From assembly GCF_900115925.1 (NCBI RefSeq), contig NZ_FOYF01000006.1, forward strand, positions 124,001-188,000: a stretch of 64,000 nt of DNA, written 5' to 3'. Source of the DNA: Bacillus sp. cl95. Lineage in GTDB: Bacteria > Bacillota > Bacilli > Bacillales > Cytobacillaceae. The position numbers and the translations under genes are program-made. The notes beneath the pieces are model-generated. The model had not been told where the DNA came from. It did no database searches and saw nothing but the letters and a program-made list of their open reading frames with translations. Of this stretch, positions 44,309 through 54,633 are shown one piece after another (position 1 is the first letter of the stretch; each line of letters begins with the position of its first letter).

Positions 44309-45526
44309 TTATAATACTTTGAATTTACCTTTTTTCAATACAAGTGATGGTCCACCAATCATGAATAGAGCACGGTTATCAACCATTTTCTTCATGAATG
44401 ACGCTGATCCACCATATAACTTTTTCCCAAATACAAGACCGATTGCATCATCTTCACCTAGTGAACATACAACACCCTTAATGTCAGGAGTGAAAGACTC
44501 AAGATCTTGCTTGTCACGAATCAATGCTGCTAGATTACGCGCACAAACTTCACCTTGTTGCATTGCGATTTGAGCCGTTGGCGGATATGGACGATTAATT
44601 TCCTCATTGATGATTAATGATGAATCACCGATGATGAACATATCATCATGACCTGGAACACGAAGATCTGAATTAACTTTTACACGACCACGCATTGCTT
44701 CGATGCCAGACTTTTCAATGATTGAGTTACCACGTACACCTGCAGCCCAAACGACTGTATTTGCCTTGATTTCTCTAGGTTCTTCTTCGCCTTTTGCAAC
44801 GATAATACCTTCAGGAGTACATTCTTTAATGGCAGTTCCAATTAAGAATTCTACGCCTTTCTTTTCAAGTTGAGCAACTGCGTAGGTAACAAGCTCAGGA
44901 TCAAATCCTGGAAGAACCATTGGAGCTGCTTCAACACATACGATCTTAACTTTATGGAAGTCAACATCGTATTCATGGCATAACTCAGGAACACGGTTTG
45001 TTAATTCACCAAGGAACTCAATTCCAGTGAATCCTGCACCACCAACAACGATTGTTAAACGATCATCGTTCTTCTCTTCTTCAGTGTTGTAAGTCGCAAA
45101 TTGATACTCAAGGTGCTCACGAAGTTGACGAGCAGAGTTTACATTTACGATTCCAAAAGCGTATTCTTTTAAGCCTTTAATACCGAAAGTTTCAGGCTCA
45201 GCACCAAGAGCAACAACAAGATAGTCATAAGAGATTTCACTTTTCTCTAAAATAACTTTCTTTTCTTCTTTGTTGATTTCAAGAGCTGTGTCTTGAATAA
45301 ATTGAACTTTGCTAGTATCAATTACATCGCGGATGTCGTAACGTACACGATCATGATGCATTGTACCAGCAGAAGCTTCATGTAACCAAGTTGTTTCATA
45401 GTGGTAGTCGTTCTTGTTGACTAATACGATGTCTGCTTCGTTGTTTCCGATTAACTTTTGCAAGCGTACAGTAGTCATCAAACCGCCGTAGCCAGCTCCT
45501 AGAATCACAATTTTAGGCTTTCTCAA
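44309..45526 (-). CDS. yumB: Type II NADH dehydrogenase-like flavoprotein YumB
   Basis: A 405-aa FAD/NAD(P) oxidoreductase: FAD site [15 protein letters not shown] site [18 protein letters not shown], second FAD motif GDSSL and the C-terminal [17 protein letters not shown]. Likely a non-proton-pumping NADH:quinone oxidoreductase. TTG at 45526 (RKPKIVILG) is chosen from the homologous N-terminus; GTGs 3 and 5 codons upstream are possible. A Rex-like palindrome lies upstream. Confidence 0.85.
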   Translation of the reverse strand: MRKPKIVILGAGYGGLMTTVRLQKLIGNNEADIVLVNKNDYHYETTWLHEASAGTMHHDRVRYDIRDVIDTSKVQFIQDTALEINKEEKKVILEKSEISYDYLVVALGAEPETFGIKGLKEYAFGIVNVNSARQLREHLEYQFATYNTEEEKNDDRLTIVVGGAGFTGIEFLGELTNRVPELCHEYDVDFHKVKIVCVEAAPMVLPGFDPELVTYAVAQLEKKGVEFLIGTAIKECTPEGIIVAKGEEEPREIKANTVVWAAGVRGNSIIEKSGIEAMRGRVKVNSDLRVPGHDDMFIIGDSSLIINEEINRPYPPTAQIAMQQGEVCARNLAALIRDKQDLESFTPDIKGVVCSLGEDDAIGLVFGKKLYGGSASFMKKMVDNRALFMIGGPSLVLKKGKFKVL

Positions 45527-45918
45527 AGTGATCACTTCCACCTTTTATATTTTCATTTAGTTTCTTTCTCTTAGCTTCCACTGCATCTCAAAAAATTATT
45601 TTAAGTTGCATGAAAAAGTTTGTGATTTACTTCACTATAGATTACAAAAAAATGTGCTATTTTCGTCACAAATAATCCTACACTTCATCTTATGCTTTTT
45701 TAATACGTTTTTCAAGCGAATTATCTAGTTTGTAATACTTAAGAAAATTCAGTTTTTTAAAGCACAAAAACTAGCCTTTCCTTGATATATCAACACTTTT
45801 ACAAAAATAACGCCTTTAATTATATTATTCTCAATATTCCTCACAATTGATGAGATAAATTCTCATATGTGATATTATATAATGTGGAGTTCTTACAACA
45901 GTGTTGGGGGGATATGGT
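45527..45918. other. Divergent promoter region yumB/yumC
   Basis: About 390 bp, AT-rich. A Rex-like palindrome is at 45620-45637. Near yumC a TATAAT (45878-45883) lies 36 bp before the start codon without a good -35. No repeat or coding sequence was recognised. Confidence 0.5.
45620..45637 (-). promoter_or_regulatory. Rex-like operator upstream of yumB
   Basis: TTGTGATTTACTTCACTA has three mismatches to the Rex palindrome TTGTGAAWWWWTTCACAA, keeping both GTGA/TCAC halves. It overlaps TATAGT on the minus strand, about 95 bp before yumB. Rex senses NADH/NAD+ and controls ndh-type genes, which fits; it is a single site judged by eye. Confidence 0.5.
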
Positions 45919-46914
45919 GTGAAGGAAGATCAAAAAATTTATGACATAACAATTATTGGTGGCGGTCCGGCTGGATTGTTCACTGCTTTTTATGGCGGCA
46001 TGAGACAAGCATCTGTAAAAATCATCGAAAGCTTGCCACAACTTGGAGGTCAATTGTCTGCGCTTTACCCTGAAAAATACATATACGATGTAGCAGGCTT
46101 CCCTAAAGTACGCGCTCAAGAACTAATCGACAATCTAAAAGAGCAAATGGCAAAGTTTGAACCAGCTGTGGCTTTAGAGCAGTCTGTTGAAAAACTTGAA
46201 AAACAAGAGGATGGCGTTTTTAAACTGACTACCAATAAGGAAGTGCATTATTCAAAAACAGTCATCATTACAGCTGGGAACGGTGCATTTCAACCACGCC
46301 GCTTAGAATTGGAAAGCGCTGTGCAATACGAAGGCAAGAATCTTCACTACTTCATCGATGACCTAAACCAATTCGCTGGTAAAAAGGTAGTCGTATTTGG
46401 AGGCGGAGACTCCGCAGTAGATTGGGCATTAATGTTAGAACCTATCGCTGAGAAAGTAACAATTGTTCATCGCCGTGATAAATTCCGTGCTCATGAACAT
46501 AGCGTTGAAAACTTAAACAACTCAAAAGTAGAAATTAAGACTCCTTTCGTTCCTGCTGACCTTGTTGGAGACGAAACGGGAATTAAACAAGTAGTATTAG
46601 AAGGAGCAAATGGAGAAGGAAGAGAAGCGCTAGATGTTGATTCAGTAGTTGTAAACTATGGATTCGTTTCTTCTCTAGGACCTATTAAAGAGTGGGGATT
46701 TGAAATCGATAAGAACTCGATCGTCGTTAACTCTAAAATGGAGACAAATGTACCCGGAATTTATGCAGCTGGTGACATCTGCACATATGATGGAAAAGTA
46801 AAGCTAATTGCCTGCGGATTTGGTGAAGCTCCAACCGCTGTCAACAATGCCAAAGCATATATCGATCCAAAAGCTAAGATCCAACCTCTACACAGCTCTT
46901 CTATGTTTAAGTAA
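45919..46914 (+). CDS. yumC: Ferredoxin/flavodoxin-NADP+ reductase YumC
   Basis: A 331-aa thioredoxin-reductase-like FNR without the redox Cxx[55 protein letters not shown] and [16 protein letters not shown]. It supplies reduced ferredoxin/flavodoxin and recycles Fe-S/BacFNR partners. GTG at 45919 has GGGGGG 5 nt upstream; the frame opens six codons earlier. Confidence 0.92.
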   Translation: MKEDQKIYDITIIGGGPAGLFTAFYGGMRQASVKIIESLPQLGGQLSALYPEKYIYDVAGFPKVRAQELIDNLKEQMAKFEPAVALEQSVEKLEKQEDGVFKLTTNKEVHYSKTVIITAGNGAFQPRRLELESAVQYEGKNLHYFIDDLNQFAGKKVVVFGGGDSAVDWALMLEPIAEKVTIVHRRDKFRAHEHSVENLNNSKVEIKTPFVPADLVGDETGIKQVVLEGANGEGREALDVDSVVVNYGFVSSLGPIKEWGFEIDKNSIVVNSKMETNVPGIYAAGDICTYDGKVKLIACGFGEAPTAVNNAKAYIDPKAKIQPLHSSSMFK

Positions 46915-46925
46915 CATAAGACCAA

Positions 46926-46961
46926 AAAACAAAGGCGTCCGTATTCGGACGCCTTTGTTTT
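46926..46961. terminator. Bidirectional terminator yumC/yutM
   Basis: AAAACAAAGGCGTCCG pairs perfectly with CGGACGCCTTTGTTTT around TATT. Confidence 0.95.
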
Positions 46962-46973
46962 TAGAAACATATT

Positions 46974-47336
46974 TTAGCAATCTTCAGGCTTGCCTGCATT
47001 TGTAGCTGTCTTAAATGAAGATCCACAGCCACAATTAGCGATAGCATTCGGATTTTCAATAGTGAATCCGCCGCCCATCATCGATTGCTTATAATCAATT
47101 GTAGTACCATTCAAAATAAGTGAACTTTCTTTATCAACTAGTACGCGAACGCCAAATTGTTCTGTTTGCAGGTCATCTTCTCCCACTTCGTGCTCGAACC
47201 CCATGCCGTATGAAAGTCCGCTACAGCCTCCACCTTTAACTGCTACACGTAAAAAGGCGCCTTCTTCCTCATTGTGTTTCATCATTTCTTTTACCTGAGA
47301 TGCTGCCGCTTCTGTCAAAATTACAACTTGACTCAT
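46974..47336 (-). CDS. yutM: Iron-sulfur carrier of the HesB/IscA/ErpA family (YutM)
   Basis: A 120-aa A-type carrier: three conserved cysteines in GGGCSGLSYGMGF and NCGCGSSF near the C-terminus, which bind an Fe-S cluster for transfer to target proteins. ATG at 47336 behind AGGGGAGGAAG; the frame opens 13 codons earlier. Confidence 0.92.
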   Translation of the reverse strand: MSQVVILTEAAASQVKEMMKHNEEEGAFLRVAVKGGGCSGLSYGMGFEHEVGEDDLQTEQFGVRVLVDKESSLILNGTTIDYKQSMMGGGFTIENPNAIANCGCGSSFKTATNAGKPEDC

Positions 47337-47609
47337 TTTACTTCCTCCCCTACATCCATTTTCTATTTTACCCATTAAGGTTTTAGCTCATTTCATCTTA
47401 CTAATTATAGTATATACAGTCTCAGCCATGCACTCAACCATTTGAACCTCTTCTATCTCTGCTCAACATACCCCATTTGCAGACTTTTTTACAAAATCAC
47501 AAGACTTTTTCACCACTTAAATACAATATACGTTATAATATGTAGTACATAAGAACCATGACAATGGTATTAACAACGTGTTCAAATACGATCAATCGGG
47601 GTGAGGACG

Positions 47610-48302
47610 ATGACTCAATTAGAACCTATTTTTGACAAAAAATGTGAATGCCTCGTATGTAAGAAAGCTTTTACAACAAAGCGAGTCCGCTCCCGTTTTG
47701 TAAAAGTAACCGAGTATGATACTGACTTCTTCCCAATTTATGCAAGTGACGATACCAATCCTATTTTTTATCATATAAACGTTTGCCCGAATTGCGGATT
47801 CTCCTTTTCCGATGATTCAACGAAATACTTCCCACCTGGCGCTGAGCAATTAATATTCGAAAAAGTGAGCAGCCAATGGGTCACAAGAGACTTTGGCGGA
47901 AAAAGGACCATTCACCAAGCTATCCAAGCCTATAAATTAGCCATCTTTTGTGGCTTATTAAAAAAGGAAAAGCATATTACACTCGCAGGCATGTACTTAC
48001 GCGTGGCTTGGCTGTATCGTACACTAGAAGATTCCGCACAGGAACAGCGTTTTATCAAATTAGCCGTTCATGAATACGTCGAATCATATTTGAATGATGA
48101 TTTCCGTGGAACACAAGTATCGGAAATAAAGATCCTATACTTGGTTGGTGAACTATCAAGAAGAAATGGAGCAATTGACCAAGCTGTTAAGTATTTCTCA
48201 AAAGTGATTGAAAAGCAGAAGCAATCGGTTGAACCTCGGATTATAGAAATGGCTCGTGACCGTTGGCATGATATTCGTGAAAGCAGATTATTGGACGTTT
48301 AG
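47610..48302 (+). CDS. DUF2225 protein
   Basis: A 230-aa protein with two zinc-ribbon-like CxxC pairs (CECLVCKKAF and NVCPNCGFSF) followed by a helical, TPR-like C-terminal half (AAGMYLRVAWLYR-type segments). The family is of unknown function. ATG at 47610 behind GGGGTGAGGACG; the frame opens three codons earlier. Confidence 0.85.
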   Translation: MTQLEPIFDKKCECLVCKKAFTTKRVRSRFVKVTEYDTDFFPIYASDDTNPIFYHINVCPNCGFSFSDDSTKYFPPGAEQLIFEKVSSQWVTRDFGGKRTIHQAIQAYKLAIFCGLLKKEKHITLAGMYLRVAWLYRTLEDSAQEQRFIKLAVHEYVESYLNDDFRGTQVSEIKILYLVGELSRRNGAIDQAVKYFSKVIEKQKQSVEPRIIEMARDRWHDIRESRLLDV

Positions 48303-48332
48303 CGTAAAAGTCTCGTTTAATAAAATAAAAAC

Positions 48333-48363
48333 AAGGGAGCTTCAGCAAATGCTGAGCTCCCTT
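48333..48363. terminator. Bidirectional terminator DUF2225 gene/yuzB
   Basis: AAGGGAGC-CAGC/GCTG-CTCCCTT stem with a 4-nt loop. Confidence 0.85.
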
Positions 48364-48367
48364 TCTA

Positions 48368-48607
48368 TTAGAACATTGGATTTTCGTCCAAATATTGATA
48401 AATGTTATCGACTAATTCATCTGGGGTGTCACCGGTTACAACTTCGCCGTTTACTAACGCGTACAATGTTGAAGCACATTTACCGCAATATCCAAGGCAA
48501 CCGTACTCCACTATATCTAAATTAGGATCTCTCTCTAACTTTTCACGAGCTTGTTGGGCACCACTGGCCAAATTACTGATACAAAATTCAATGATTGGCT
48601 GAATCAT
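48368..48607 (-). CDS. yuzB: DUF1450 protein YuzB
   Basis: A 79-aa protein with a thioredoxin-like Fe-S-type Cys pattern: [26 protein letters not shown], then [17 protein letters not shown]. It matches B. subtilis YuzB; the function is unknown. ATG at 48607 follows AGAGGTG; a GTG three codons upstream overlaps that site. Confidence 0.88.
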   Translation of the reverse strand: MIQPIIEFCISNLASGAQQAREKLERDPNLDIVEYGCLGYCGKCASTLYALVNGEVVTGDTPDELVDNIYQYLDENPMF

Positions 48608-48894
48608 CTTTTTCACCTCTCTACTAACTACCTACTCTACCTTTTTTCCACGGTACCGTCAATTACCATTAATCGACAAGAACTGTCAAGGAATTCACAT
48701 TAATTGTTGTTATTTTGCCATAATTTCGTTATAATCTTTAATGGTATTTAATCGGTAGAAATTTTTTTAATTTACTATGCAAACGATTTCTTTTTTCAAA
48801 AGCTACACGTCTTTAGGTAAACCCAGTTTGTTTATAATATAAATGGAGTGGGAATGGAACTTTAACAGTATTCGGATAAAAGGGGAAATTCAAG

Positions 48895-49959
48895 ATGAAA
48901 AATCTCGTGATTCTCGGTGGAGGATACGGCGGCATGAAAATGCTTAACGAACTTTTGCCCGATCATCTTCCAGATGATGTGGCCATTACTCTCGTTGACC
49001 GCGTCCCATACCATTGCTTAAAAACAGAATATTATGCATTGGCTGCAGGAACAATTTCCGATCATGATATCCGCGTTACTTTCCCGGTACACCCACGCCT
49101 TACCGTAAAATATGGCGAAGTAACCGGAATTAATCTTGAAGAAAAGAAAGTGTATTTAGGCGAAGATACGTTACAATATGACGACCTTGTAATCGGACTA
49201 GGCTGTGAAGATAAGTATCACAATGTCCCCGGAGCTCAAGAGTTCACTCATAGTATCCAAACGATCGGCAAATCAAGAAACACCTATCAACTTTTAAATA
49301 ACTTGGCTGCTAATTCAGTTGTTGGGATTGTCGGTGCTGGTTTAAGTGGCGTTGAATTGGCAAGTGAGTTGAGCGAAAGCCGCTCAGACCTAAAAATAAA
49401 ACTATTCGACCGTGGAAATCACATTTTGTCTGACTTTCCTGACCGTCTAAGTAAATATGTTGAAAAATGGTTCAACACACATTCAGTTGAGATTATTAAT
49501 AACTCAAACATCACTAGGGTTGAAGAGAACACCCTCTATAATCATGATGAACCAGTTCATTGCGATGTGATTGTTTGGACTGCTGGCATTCAAGCGAATG
49601 TAATTGTACGAAATCTTGAAGTTGAAACAGACAAACTCGGCCGCGCGATTTTGACACCTCAACATAACCTGCCTAATGACGAGCATGTATATGTTGTTGG
49701 GGATTGTGCAAGTCTTCCTCATGCACCGAGTGCTCAACTGGCCGAAGGACAAGCTGAACAAATTGTTCAAGTGCTGTTAAAACGTTGGAATGGAGAAGCT
49801 CCTCCAGAGTCATTCCCGCCAATCAAATTAAAAGGAGTCCTTGGCTCACTCGGCAAAAAACAAGGATTTGGCATGGTAGCTGATAGAGCCATCACTGGCC
49901 GTGTAGCAAGATTATTAAAATCAGGTATCCTTTGGATGTACAAATATCATAATGGTTGA
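48895..49959 (+). CDS. yutJ: NDH-2-like FAD/NAD(P) oxidoreductase YutJ
   Basis: A 354-aa flavoprotein with FAD motif LVILGGGYGGMKMLNEL, NAD motif VGIVGAGLSGVELASEL and a C-terminal VYVVGDCASLPHAPSAQLAE. A paralogue of YumB; probably an NADH or related quinone reductase, with the electron acceptor unknown. ATG behind AAAGGGGAAAT. Confidence 0.85.
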   Translation: MKNLVILGGGYGGMKMLNELLPDHLPDDVAITLVDRVPYHCLKTEYYALAAGTISDHDIRVTFPVHPRLTVKYGEVTGINLEEKKVYLGEDTLQYDDLVIGLGCEDKYHNVPGAQEFTHSIQTIGKSRNTYQLLNNLAANSVVGIVGAGLSGVELASELSESRSDLKIKLFDRGNHILSDFPDRLSKYVEKWFNTHSVEIINNSNITRVEENTLYNHDEPVHCDVIVWTAGIQANVIVRNLEVETDKLGRAILTPQHNLPNDEHVYVVGDCASLPHAPSAQLAEGQAEQIVQVLLKRWNGEAPPESFPPIKLKGVLGSLGKKQGFGMVADRAITGRVARLLKSGILWMYKYHNG

Positions 49960-49960
49960 T

Positions 49961-49992
49961 AAAAAGGCGTGGGAGTTCCCTCGCCTTTTTTC
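49961..49992 (+). terminator. Terminator of yutJ
   Basis: AAAAAGGCG/CGCCTTTTT with further inner pairing GGGA/CCCT, followed by a T-run. Confidence 0.85.
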
Positions 49993-50084
49993 TTTTCCCC
50001 AATTTGGCAAGTTAATTGTTGTTTAAAAGAATATGGAATAAAAAAGAAGAAATCCGAATTAACTTACAAGGGGAGGTGAAGGAG

Positions 50085-50330
50085 ATGGATCAAAAATCAA
50101 CTGGTACTGCATATTTGTTAATGTTATTTAGTTTAATTGGATTTGCTGGAATTCAGAGATTCTACTTAGGCAAAATCGGAACAGGTATCTTATACTTACT
50201 TACTTGGGGATTATTCGGTTTTGGACTTATTTACGATTTATTTACATTACCCAACCAAGTCCGTATGGCTAACCTATTAAGAAGCGGAGCTAATCCTAAT
50301 GTTGTTGTTCATGTAAACACAAAAGATTAA
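50085..50330 (+). CDS. TM2-domain membrane protein
   Basis: An 81-aa protein with two membrane helices and the TM2 hallmark GFAGIQRFYLGKIGTGILY, then a basic turn and GLIYDLFTLPNQV. The function is unknown. ATG behind AAGGGGAGGTGAAGGAG; the frame opens 23 codons earlier. Confidence 0.88.
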   Translation: MDQKSTGTAYLLMLFSLIGFAGIQRFYLGKIGTGILYLLTWGLFGFGLIYDLFTLPNQVRMANLLRSGANPNVVVHVNTKD

Positions 50331-50362
50331 ACACATAATCATCTTTTAATGTAATGAGTTAT

Positions 50363-50389
50363 AGCCCCTCTCAGATGAGAAGGGCTTTT
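50363..50389. terminator. Terminator after the TM2 gene
   Basis: AGCCCCTCTCA/TGAGAAGGGCT stem with one mismatch and a 2-nt loop, then TTTT. Confidence 0.75.
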
Positions 50390-50468
50390 GTTATTTATTC
50401 CATCCATGCAGAGCTTTGCCGATAGAAGACGTCCGACATGGCTGTTATTAGTATGGATTGAAAATATA

Positions 50469-50792
50469 CTATGCGTTATATCCGTACTTCTCCATTTCAG
50501 CATAAATGGTCTTAAGACGAGGATTGCCCTCTCCAACGATTTTCCCTTCGATAAGTACAACCGGATAAAACATATCTTCTTCTACAACTCTTTCCGCAAA
50601 GATTCTTTTCTCTTCATCTTCGTGAGGAATCGTAATGTCTACATATGAAATTTTGAATGGTTGATTAGGATATTTCCTAGCCACCGCAGCTTGCAGCCAG
50701 TCGTATGTTTCTCTAGATGAAGGCATATTTACACAACTCGGGCAAATCTGTTCTGCCCCATAAACCACAATCTCAATCTCCTTATTCTCCAT
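50469..50792 (-). CDS. yuzD: DUF1462 protein YuzD
   Basis: A 107-aa thioredoxin-like protein with VYGAEQICPSCVNMPSS (a CPSC pair) and FYPVVLIEGKIVGEGNPRL. It matches B. subtilis YuzD. A thiol/disulfide or Fe-S role is plausible because the divergent neighbour is the NifU-like carrier gene. ATG at 50792 behind AGGAAGG. Confidence 0.85.
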   Translation of the reverse strand: MENKEIEIVVYGAEQICPSCVNMPSSRETYDWLQAAVARKYPNQPFKISYVDITIPHEDEEKRIFAERVVEEDMFYPVVLIEGKIVGEGNPRLKTIYAEMEKYGYNA

Positions 50793-50936
50793 TGCCAACC
50801 TTCCTCTGCACTTTTCTTTAATCATAGCTTATTACCTTAGTAGGATGCGACAAATAAGCGTTCAAATTCGATTTTCCATAATGGATTTTTAATGACAATG
50901 TGATTATAATAGAAATTAGGAAGGGAGTCGATATAC

Positions 50937-51173
50937 ATGTCAGAACAAGATATGATTGCTCAAGTTCAGGAAGTATTAGATAAATTGCGTCCATTTTTAC
51001 TTCGCGACGGTGGTGACTGCGAACTAGTTGACATCGAAGACGGGATCGTAAAACTACGCTTATTAGGAGCTTGTGGAAGCTGCCCAAGTTCAACAATTAC
51101 GTTAAAAGCTGGAATTGAACGCGCTCTTTTAGAAGAAGTTCCAGGCGTAGTTGAAGTAGAACAAGTATTTTAA
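50937..51173 (+). CDS. yutI: NifU-like Fe-S cluster carrier YutI
   Basis: A 78-aa C-terminal NifU (Nfu) domain: [20 protein letters not shown] and the cluster-binding CGSCPSS. It scaffolds or delivers Fe-S clusters. ATG behind GGAAGGGAGTCG. Divergent from yuzD. Confidence 0.93.
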   Translation: MSEQDMIAQVQEVLDKLRPFLLRDGGDCELVDIEDGIVKLRLLGACGSCPSSTITLKAGIERALLEEVPGVVEVEQVF

Positions 51174-51191
51174 TATTAATGAATAAATTGG

Positions 51192-51226
51192 AAAGGTGAT
51201 GTCCATTATGGATCATCACCTTTTTT
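51192..51226. terminator. Bidirectional terminator yutI/thrB
   Basis: AAAGGTGATG-CCAT/ATGG-CATCACCTTT stem; overlaps the thrB stop codon. Confidence 0.88.
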
Positions 51227-52130
51227 GTGTTTTAATGACTCCACTTCCCTTATTTACAATTTGCAAATGCCTAATTTCGAATTTTCCATACTTCAATCGG
51301 AGTTCCTCCGCTAATCTATCACAATTTCCGGGTACACAACAAAGCATGATAGTTGGTCCGGCACCACTTAAATAGACACCAAAAGCGTGATTTTCTGAAA
51401 CGTATTCTTTCATATTCATGAGATCCGGAACTAATTCATAGCGATATGGCTGATGAAACAGATCTTTCCCCATCATTTCCCCTGCAATTGTCCATTTCTG
51501 TTGGAGAAGGGCGGCTAATAACATATTAGAGATAGCTGAGGCAGTGACTGCCTCCGAAAATGGTAGCGTCACTGGGAGAACCGAACGGGACTTTTCCGTC
51601 GCTAATGGCGTCTTCGGGATAGCGGCAATAAGCTCGAACGGCAAATCCTTAAAAGACAAACCGGACACTATCTTATCATGCCTGCTGCCTACAAATAATC
51701 CCCCAAAAATTGATGCCCCAACATTGTCAGGATGTCCCTCCAAGTCGGTTGCCAAATTCAACTTTTCTGCATCTGATAAGTCTAGACAAGCCAATACGTT
51801 CACTAACTCAATTCCTGCCACAATGGCTGCCCCGCTTGAGCCAAGTCCTCTAGCCAACGGAATATCGCTTTTAATCGTAAGCCGGCATGGTTCTATGCTT
51901 TTATTGAATCTTTCGGCGATCCCGATGGCCGTTTTACAAATCAAATTCGATTCATCACAAGGGTATTCTTTTTCGTCATCCGGGTCACCTAATGGAATGA
52001 CTTCCCACTTATTACTTTTTTCAACTTCTATTGTTAAAAATAAATCTACTGCCAGTCCCATTGAATCAAAGCCCGGCCCTAGATTAGCTGTACTACCGGG
52101 CACACGGATGATGAAGTTGTTTAAACTCAT
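51216..52130 (-). CDS. thrB: Homoserine kinase ThrB
   Basis: Phosphorylates homoserine. A 304-aa GHMP kinase: [20 protein letters not shown], the ATP loop [16 protein letters not shown] and the C-terminal [13 protein letters not shown]. Third gene of the hom-thrC-thrB operon, overlapping thrC by ATGA. Its 3' end overlaps a bidirectional terminator. Confidence 0.95.
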   Translation of the reverse strand: MSLNNFIIRVPGSTANLGPGFDSMGLAVDLFLTIEVEKSNKWEVIPLGDPDDEKEYPCDESNLICKTAIGIAERFNKSIEPCRLTIKSDIPLARGLGSSGAAIVAGIELVNVLACLDLSDAEKLNLATDLEGHPDNVGASIFGGLFVGSRHDKIVSGLSFKDLPFELIAAIPKTPLATEKSRSVLPVTLPFSEAVTASAISNMLLAALLQQKWTIAGEMMGKDLFHQPYRYELVPDLMNMKEYVSENHAFGVYLSGAGPTIMLCCVPGNCDRLAEELRLKYGKFEIRHLQIVNKGSGVIKTQKR

Positions 52131-53191
52131 TGATGAACGACTCCTCTAATATATTTCGAGATCTCATGTTCATCATTCGGTAATTCTATAGGCTTAATTT
52201 GACCGGTCTCTAAGGCAGTATAAGGGTCTTTCAAACCATTTCCTGTTAAGACCGCTACAACCGTCGCCCCTTTTGAAATGACACCGCTTTGGATTTGTTT
52301 CGCTACTCCCGCCAGAGAAGCACATGAGGCAGGTTCTGCGAATAGTCCTTCTTTTGCTGCTAATAATCGATACGCACTTAAGATTTCGTCATCTGTGACT
52401 TCATCAATTTTTCCCTTTGACTCCTGACAGGCATTGACGGCCAAATCCCAACTAGCTGGATTACCAATCCTAATGGCAGTCGCGATCGTTTCGGGTTCTT
52501 CAAACACCTTGTTGTGAACTATTGCGGCAGCACCCGCTGCCTCAAATCCATGCATGTGAGGCAAACCCGTGTTCCTCACATCCGAGTATTCCTTGAATCC
52601 CTTCCAATAGGCACTAATATTTCCCGCGTTCCCAACTGGAATGGCTAGAAAATCAGGAGCACGCCCGAGCGTATCACATAATTCAAAGGCTGCCGTCTTT
52701 TGACCTTCTAATCTGTAAGGATTAACGGAATTCACAAGCGTAACAGGCTCTTTCTTACTGATATCACGTACAAGCTTTAAAGCTTGATCAAAGTTACCAT
52801 CGACCGATATGATTTCAGCACCGTACATCATGGCTTGTGCTAGCTTGCCCAGTGCAATCTTACCTTTTGGGATGACGATAATAGACTTTAATCCCGCCCT
52901 GGCGGCATATGCAGCCGCAGACGCAGAAGTATTCCCCGTAGAGGCACATATGACCGTGTTGCTCCCCTCTTCTACCGCTTTTGCCACAGCCATTACCATG
53001 CCTCGATCTTTGAAAGAACCCGTTGGGTTGGCTCCTTCCACTTTGGCAAACAACTCTACTCCCCACTCTTTGGATAGTCTTTCTAATTTCACAAGTGGAG
53101 TGTTGCCCTCATTCAAAGTTAAGCGGGGGGTTCTTTCTGTTATAGGTAGCCATTCTTCATAAGCTCTGATCAATCCATCCCATCTCATCAT
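52127..53191 (-). CDS. thrC: Threonine synthase ThrC
   Basis: Converts O-phosphohomoserine to threonine. A 354-aa PLP enzyme: the PLP lysine in [29 protein letters not shown] and [12 protein letters not shown]. The start at 53191 gives an ATGA overlap with the hom stop (53191-53188); another ATG follows immediately. Confidence 0.94.
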   Translation of the reverse strand: MMRWDGLIRAYEEWLPITERTPRLTLNEGNTPLVKLERLSKEWGVELFAKVEGANPTGSFKDRGMVMAVAKAVEEGSNTVICASTGNTSASAAAYAARAGLKSIIVIPKGKIALGKLAQAMMYGAEIISVDGNFDQALKLVRDISKKEPVTLVNSVNPYRLEGQKTAAFELCDTLGRAPDFLAIPVGNAGNISAYWKGFKEYSDVRNTGLPHMHGFEAAGAAAIVHNKVFEEPETIATAIRIGNPASWDLAVNACQESKGKIDEVTDDEILSAYRLLAAKEGLFAEPASCASLAGVAKQIQSGVISKGATVVAVLTGNGLKDPYTALETGQIKPIELPNDEHEISKYIRGVVHQ

Positions 53192-54486
53192 TCCCGACAC
53201 CCTTCAACGCGAAAATGGCTCTTGATTTCTATCAACGCCCGCATATCTCTTAGTTCTACTAAGACATCTTCAAAATTACTTAAAGATGCTCGATGAGTAA
53301 CAAGAACAATTTCTGCTACTTCATTTTTCTTGACGGGAAGCTGCAGTATTTTTTCAAGGCTCACTTTATGTTCAGAAAAAATGGTTGTTAGTTCAGAAAA
53401 GACCCCTACTTCATCCTTTACTTGAAGACGGAGGAAGAACTTGGATTGGATTTCTTCCTTATCTTTCAATTGTTTATCATATTGTGGCGCAATTGCGCTT
53501 TGACCTGTCACACCAAGGCGCATATTCTTGATTACAGCCACTAAATCGGAAACGACTGCTGTTGCAGTTGGCAAACTCCCCGCCCCAGGACCGTAAAACA
53601 TCGTTTCACCTACTGCCTCGCCATATACATACACCGCATTGTATTCATCGTTGACGGAAGCAAGGGGATGCGCGTCTGCCACAAATGCTGGCTGAACACT
53701 TACCTCTACCCTATCACCTTCACGCTGAGCTATTCCTATCAGCTTCATTGTGTAACCAAGTTGATTCCCATACAGAAGATCCTGTTCTGTAATTTTCGTT
53801 ATCCCTTCAACTTGGACATCATCTAAATCAATCTTCATGGAAAAACCGAGTGTAGCCAAAATAGCCATTTTCCTCGCAGCATCAAGCCCATCCACATCTG
53901 CCGATGGATCTGCTTCGGCATAACCTAGATTTTGTGCTTCTTTCAATACATCTTCATATCTAAGTCCTTGCTTGCTCATTTTCGTCAGAATAAAGTTTGT
54001 GGTACCATTCACAATCCCCATCATCTTTGTAATCCGATCAGAAGCTAACCCCTCTACAACACTTCTTAAAATAGGGATCCCTCCAGCCACACTCGCTTCA
54101 TAAAATAAATCACAACCATTCTCAGAAGCTACAGTAAGTAATTCCGAACCATGTAAGGCCATCAAATCTTTATTGGCAGTGACAATTTGCTTTTTGTTAC
54201 GAAGGGCTTGCAGCATGTAATTTTTCGTTTGCTCGACTCCCCCCATCACTTCGACAACGATATCAATGTCCGGATCGTTCACAACATCTTGATAATCGGT
54301 GGTCAAAACAAAGCCATTTGTTTCAATAGCTCTCTCTTTTTCCTTTTCCTGTACGAGCACTTTTTTAATGTGTACAGGACATCCTGTTTGATGAATGAGT
54401 TTATCTTGATGGTTCTGCAACAACTTTACTACCCCAGTGCCAACTGTTCCCAACCCGAGAAGTCCTATTGAGATTGCCTTCATCAT
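53188..54486 (-). CDS. hom: Homoserine dehydrogenase Hom
   Basis: Reduces aspartate semialdehyde to homoserine. A 432-aa enzyme with the NAD(P) motif [12 protein letters not shown], the catalytic region GILNF-like [14 protein letters not shown] and [18 protein letters not shown], and a C-terminal ACT domain (about 350-430) for threonine feedback. Start behind GGCGGTGGC. First gene of the threonine operon; a loose CodY-box-like sequence (TATTTTCTGAATTTA, 54549-54563) lies 63 bp upstream, low confidence. Confidence 0.95.
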   Translation of the reverse strand: MMKAISIGLLGLGTVGTGVVKLLQNHQDKLIHQTGCPVHIKKVLVQEKEKERAIETNGFVLTTDYQDVVNDPDIDIVVEVMGGVEQTKNYMLQALRNKKQIVTANKDLMALHGSELLTVASENGCDLFYEASVAGGIPILRSVVEGLASDRITKMMGIVNGTTNFILTKMSKQGLRYEDVLKEAQNLGYAEADPSADVDGLDAARKMAILATLGFSMKIDLDDVQVEGITKITEQDLLYGNQLGYTMKLIGIAQREGDRVEVSVQPAFVADAHPLASVNDEYNAVYVYGEAVGETMFYGPGAGSLPTATAVVSDLVAVIKNMRLGVTGQSAIAPQYDKQLKDKEEIQSKFFLRLQVKDEVGVFSELTTIFSEHKVSLEKILQLPVKKNEVAEIVLVTHRASLSNFEDVLVELRDMRALIEIKSHFRVEGCRE

Positions 54487-54588
54487 GCCACCGCCTTTTG
54501 TCTACTCTATAAATACATTTGCATTTTCATAGTAGACATTATATTTCTTATTTTCTGAATTTACAAGGGTATATTCTAATAAAAAAAA

Positions 54589-54612
54589 TATACTCCCGAT
54601 TAGAGGAGTATA
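54589..54612 (-). terminator. Terminator of the 2-hydroxyacid dehydrogenase gene
   Basis: TATACTCC/GGAGTATA perfect stem with an 8-nt loop; on the minus strand it is followed by eight T. Confidence 0.85.
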
Positions 54613-54633
54613 GAAGTTCTGATATGGTTCATA

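Noticed and set aside
45841-46119. Minus-strand 92-aa ORF overlapping the start of yumC
   Set aside because: Antisense shadow of a well-supported flavoprotein gene.
54549-54563. CodY box upstream of hom as a separate regulatory site
   Set aside because: Four mismatches to the 15-bp consensus by eye; too weak to call in AT-rich DNA, mentioned only in the hom entry.
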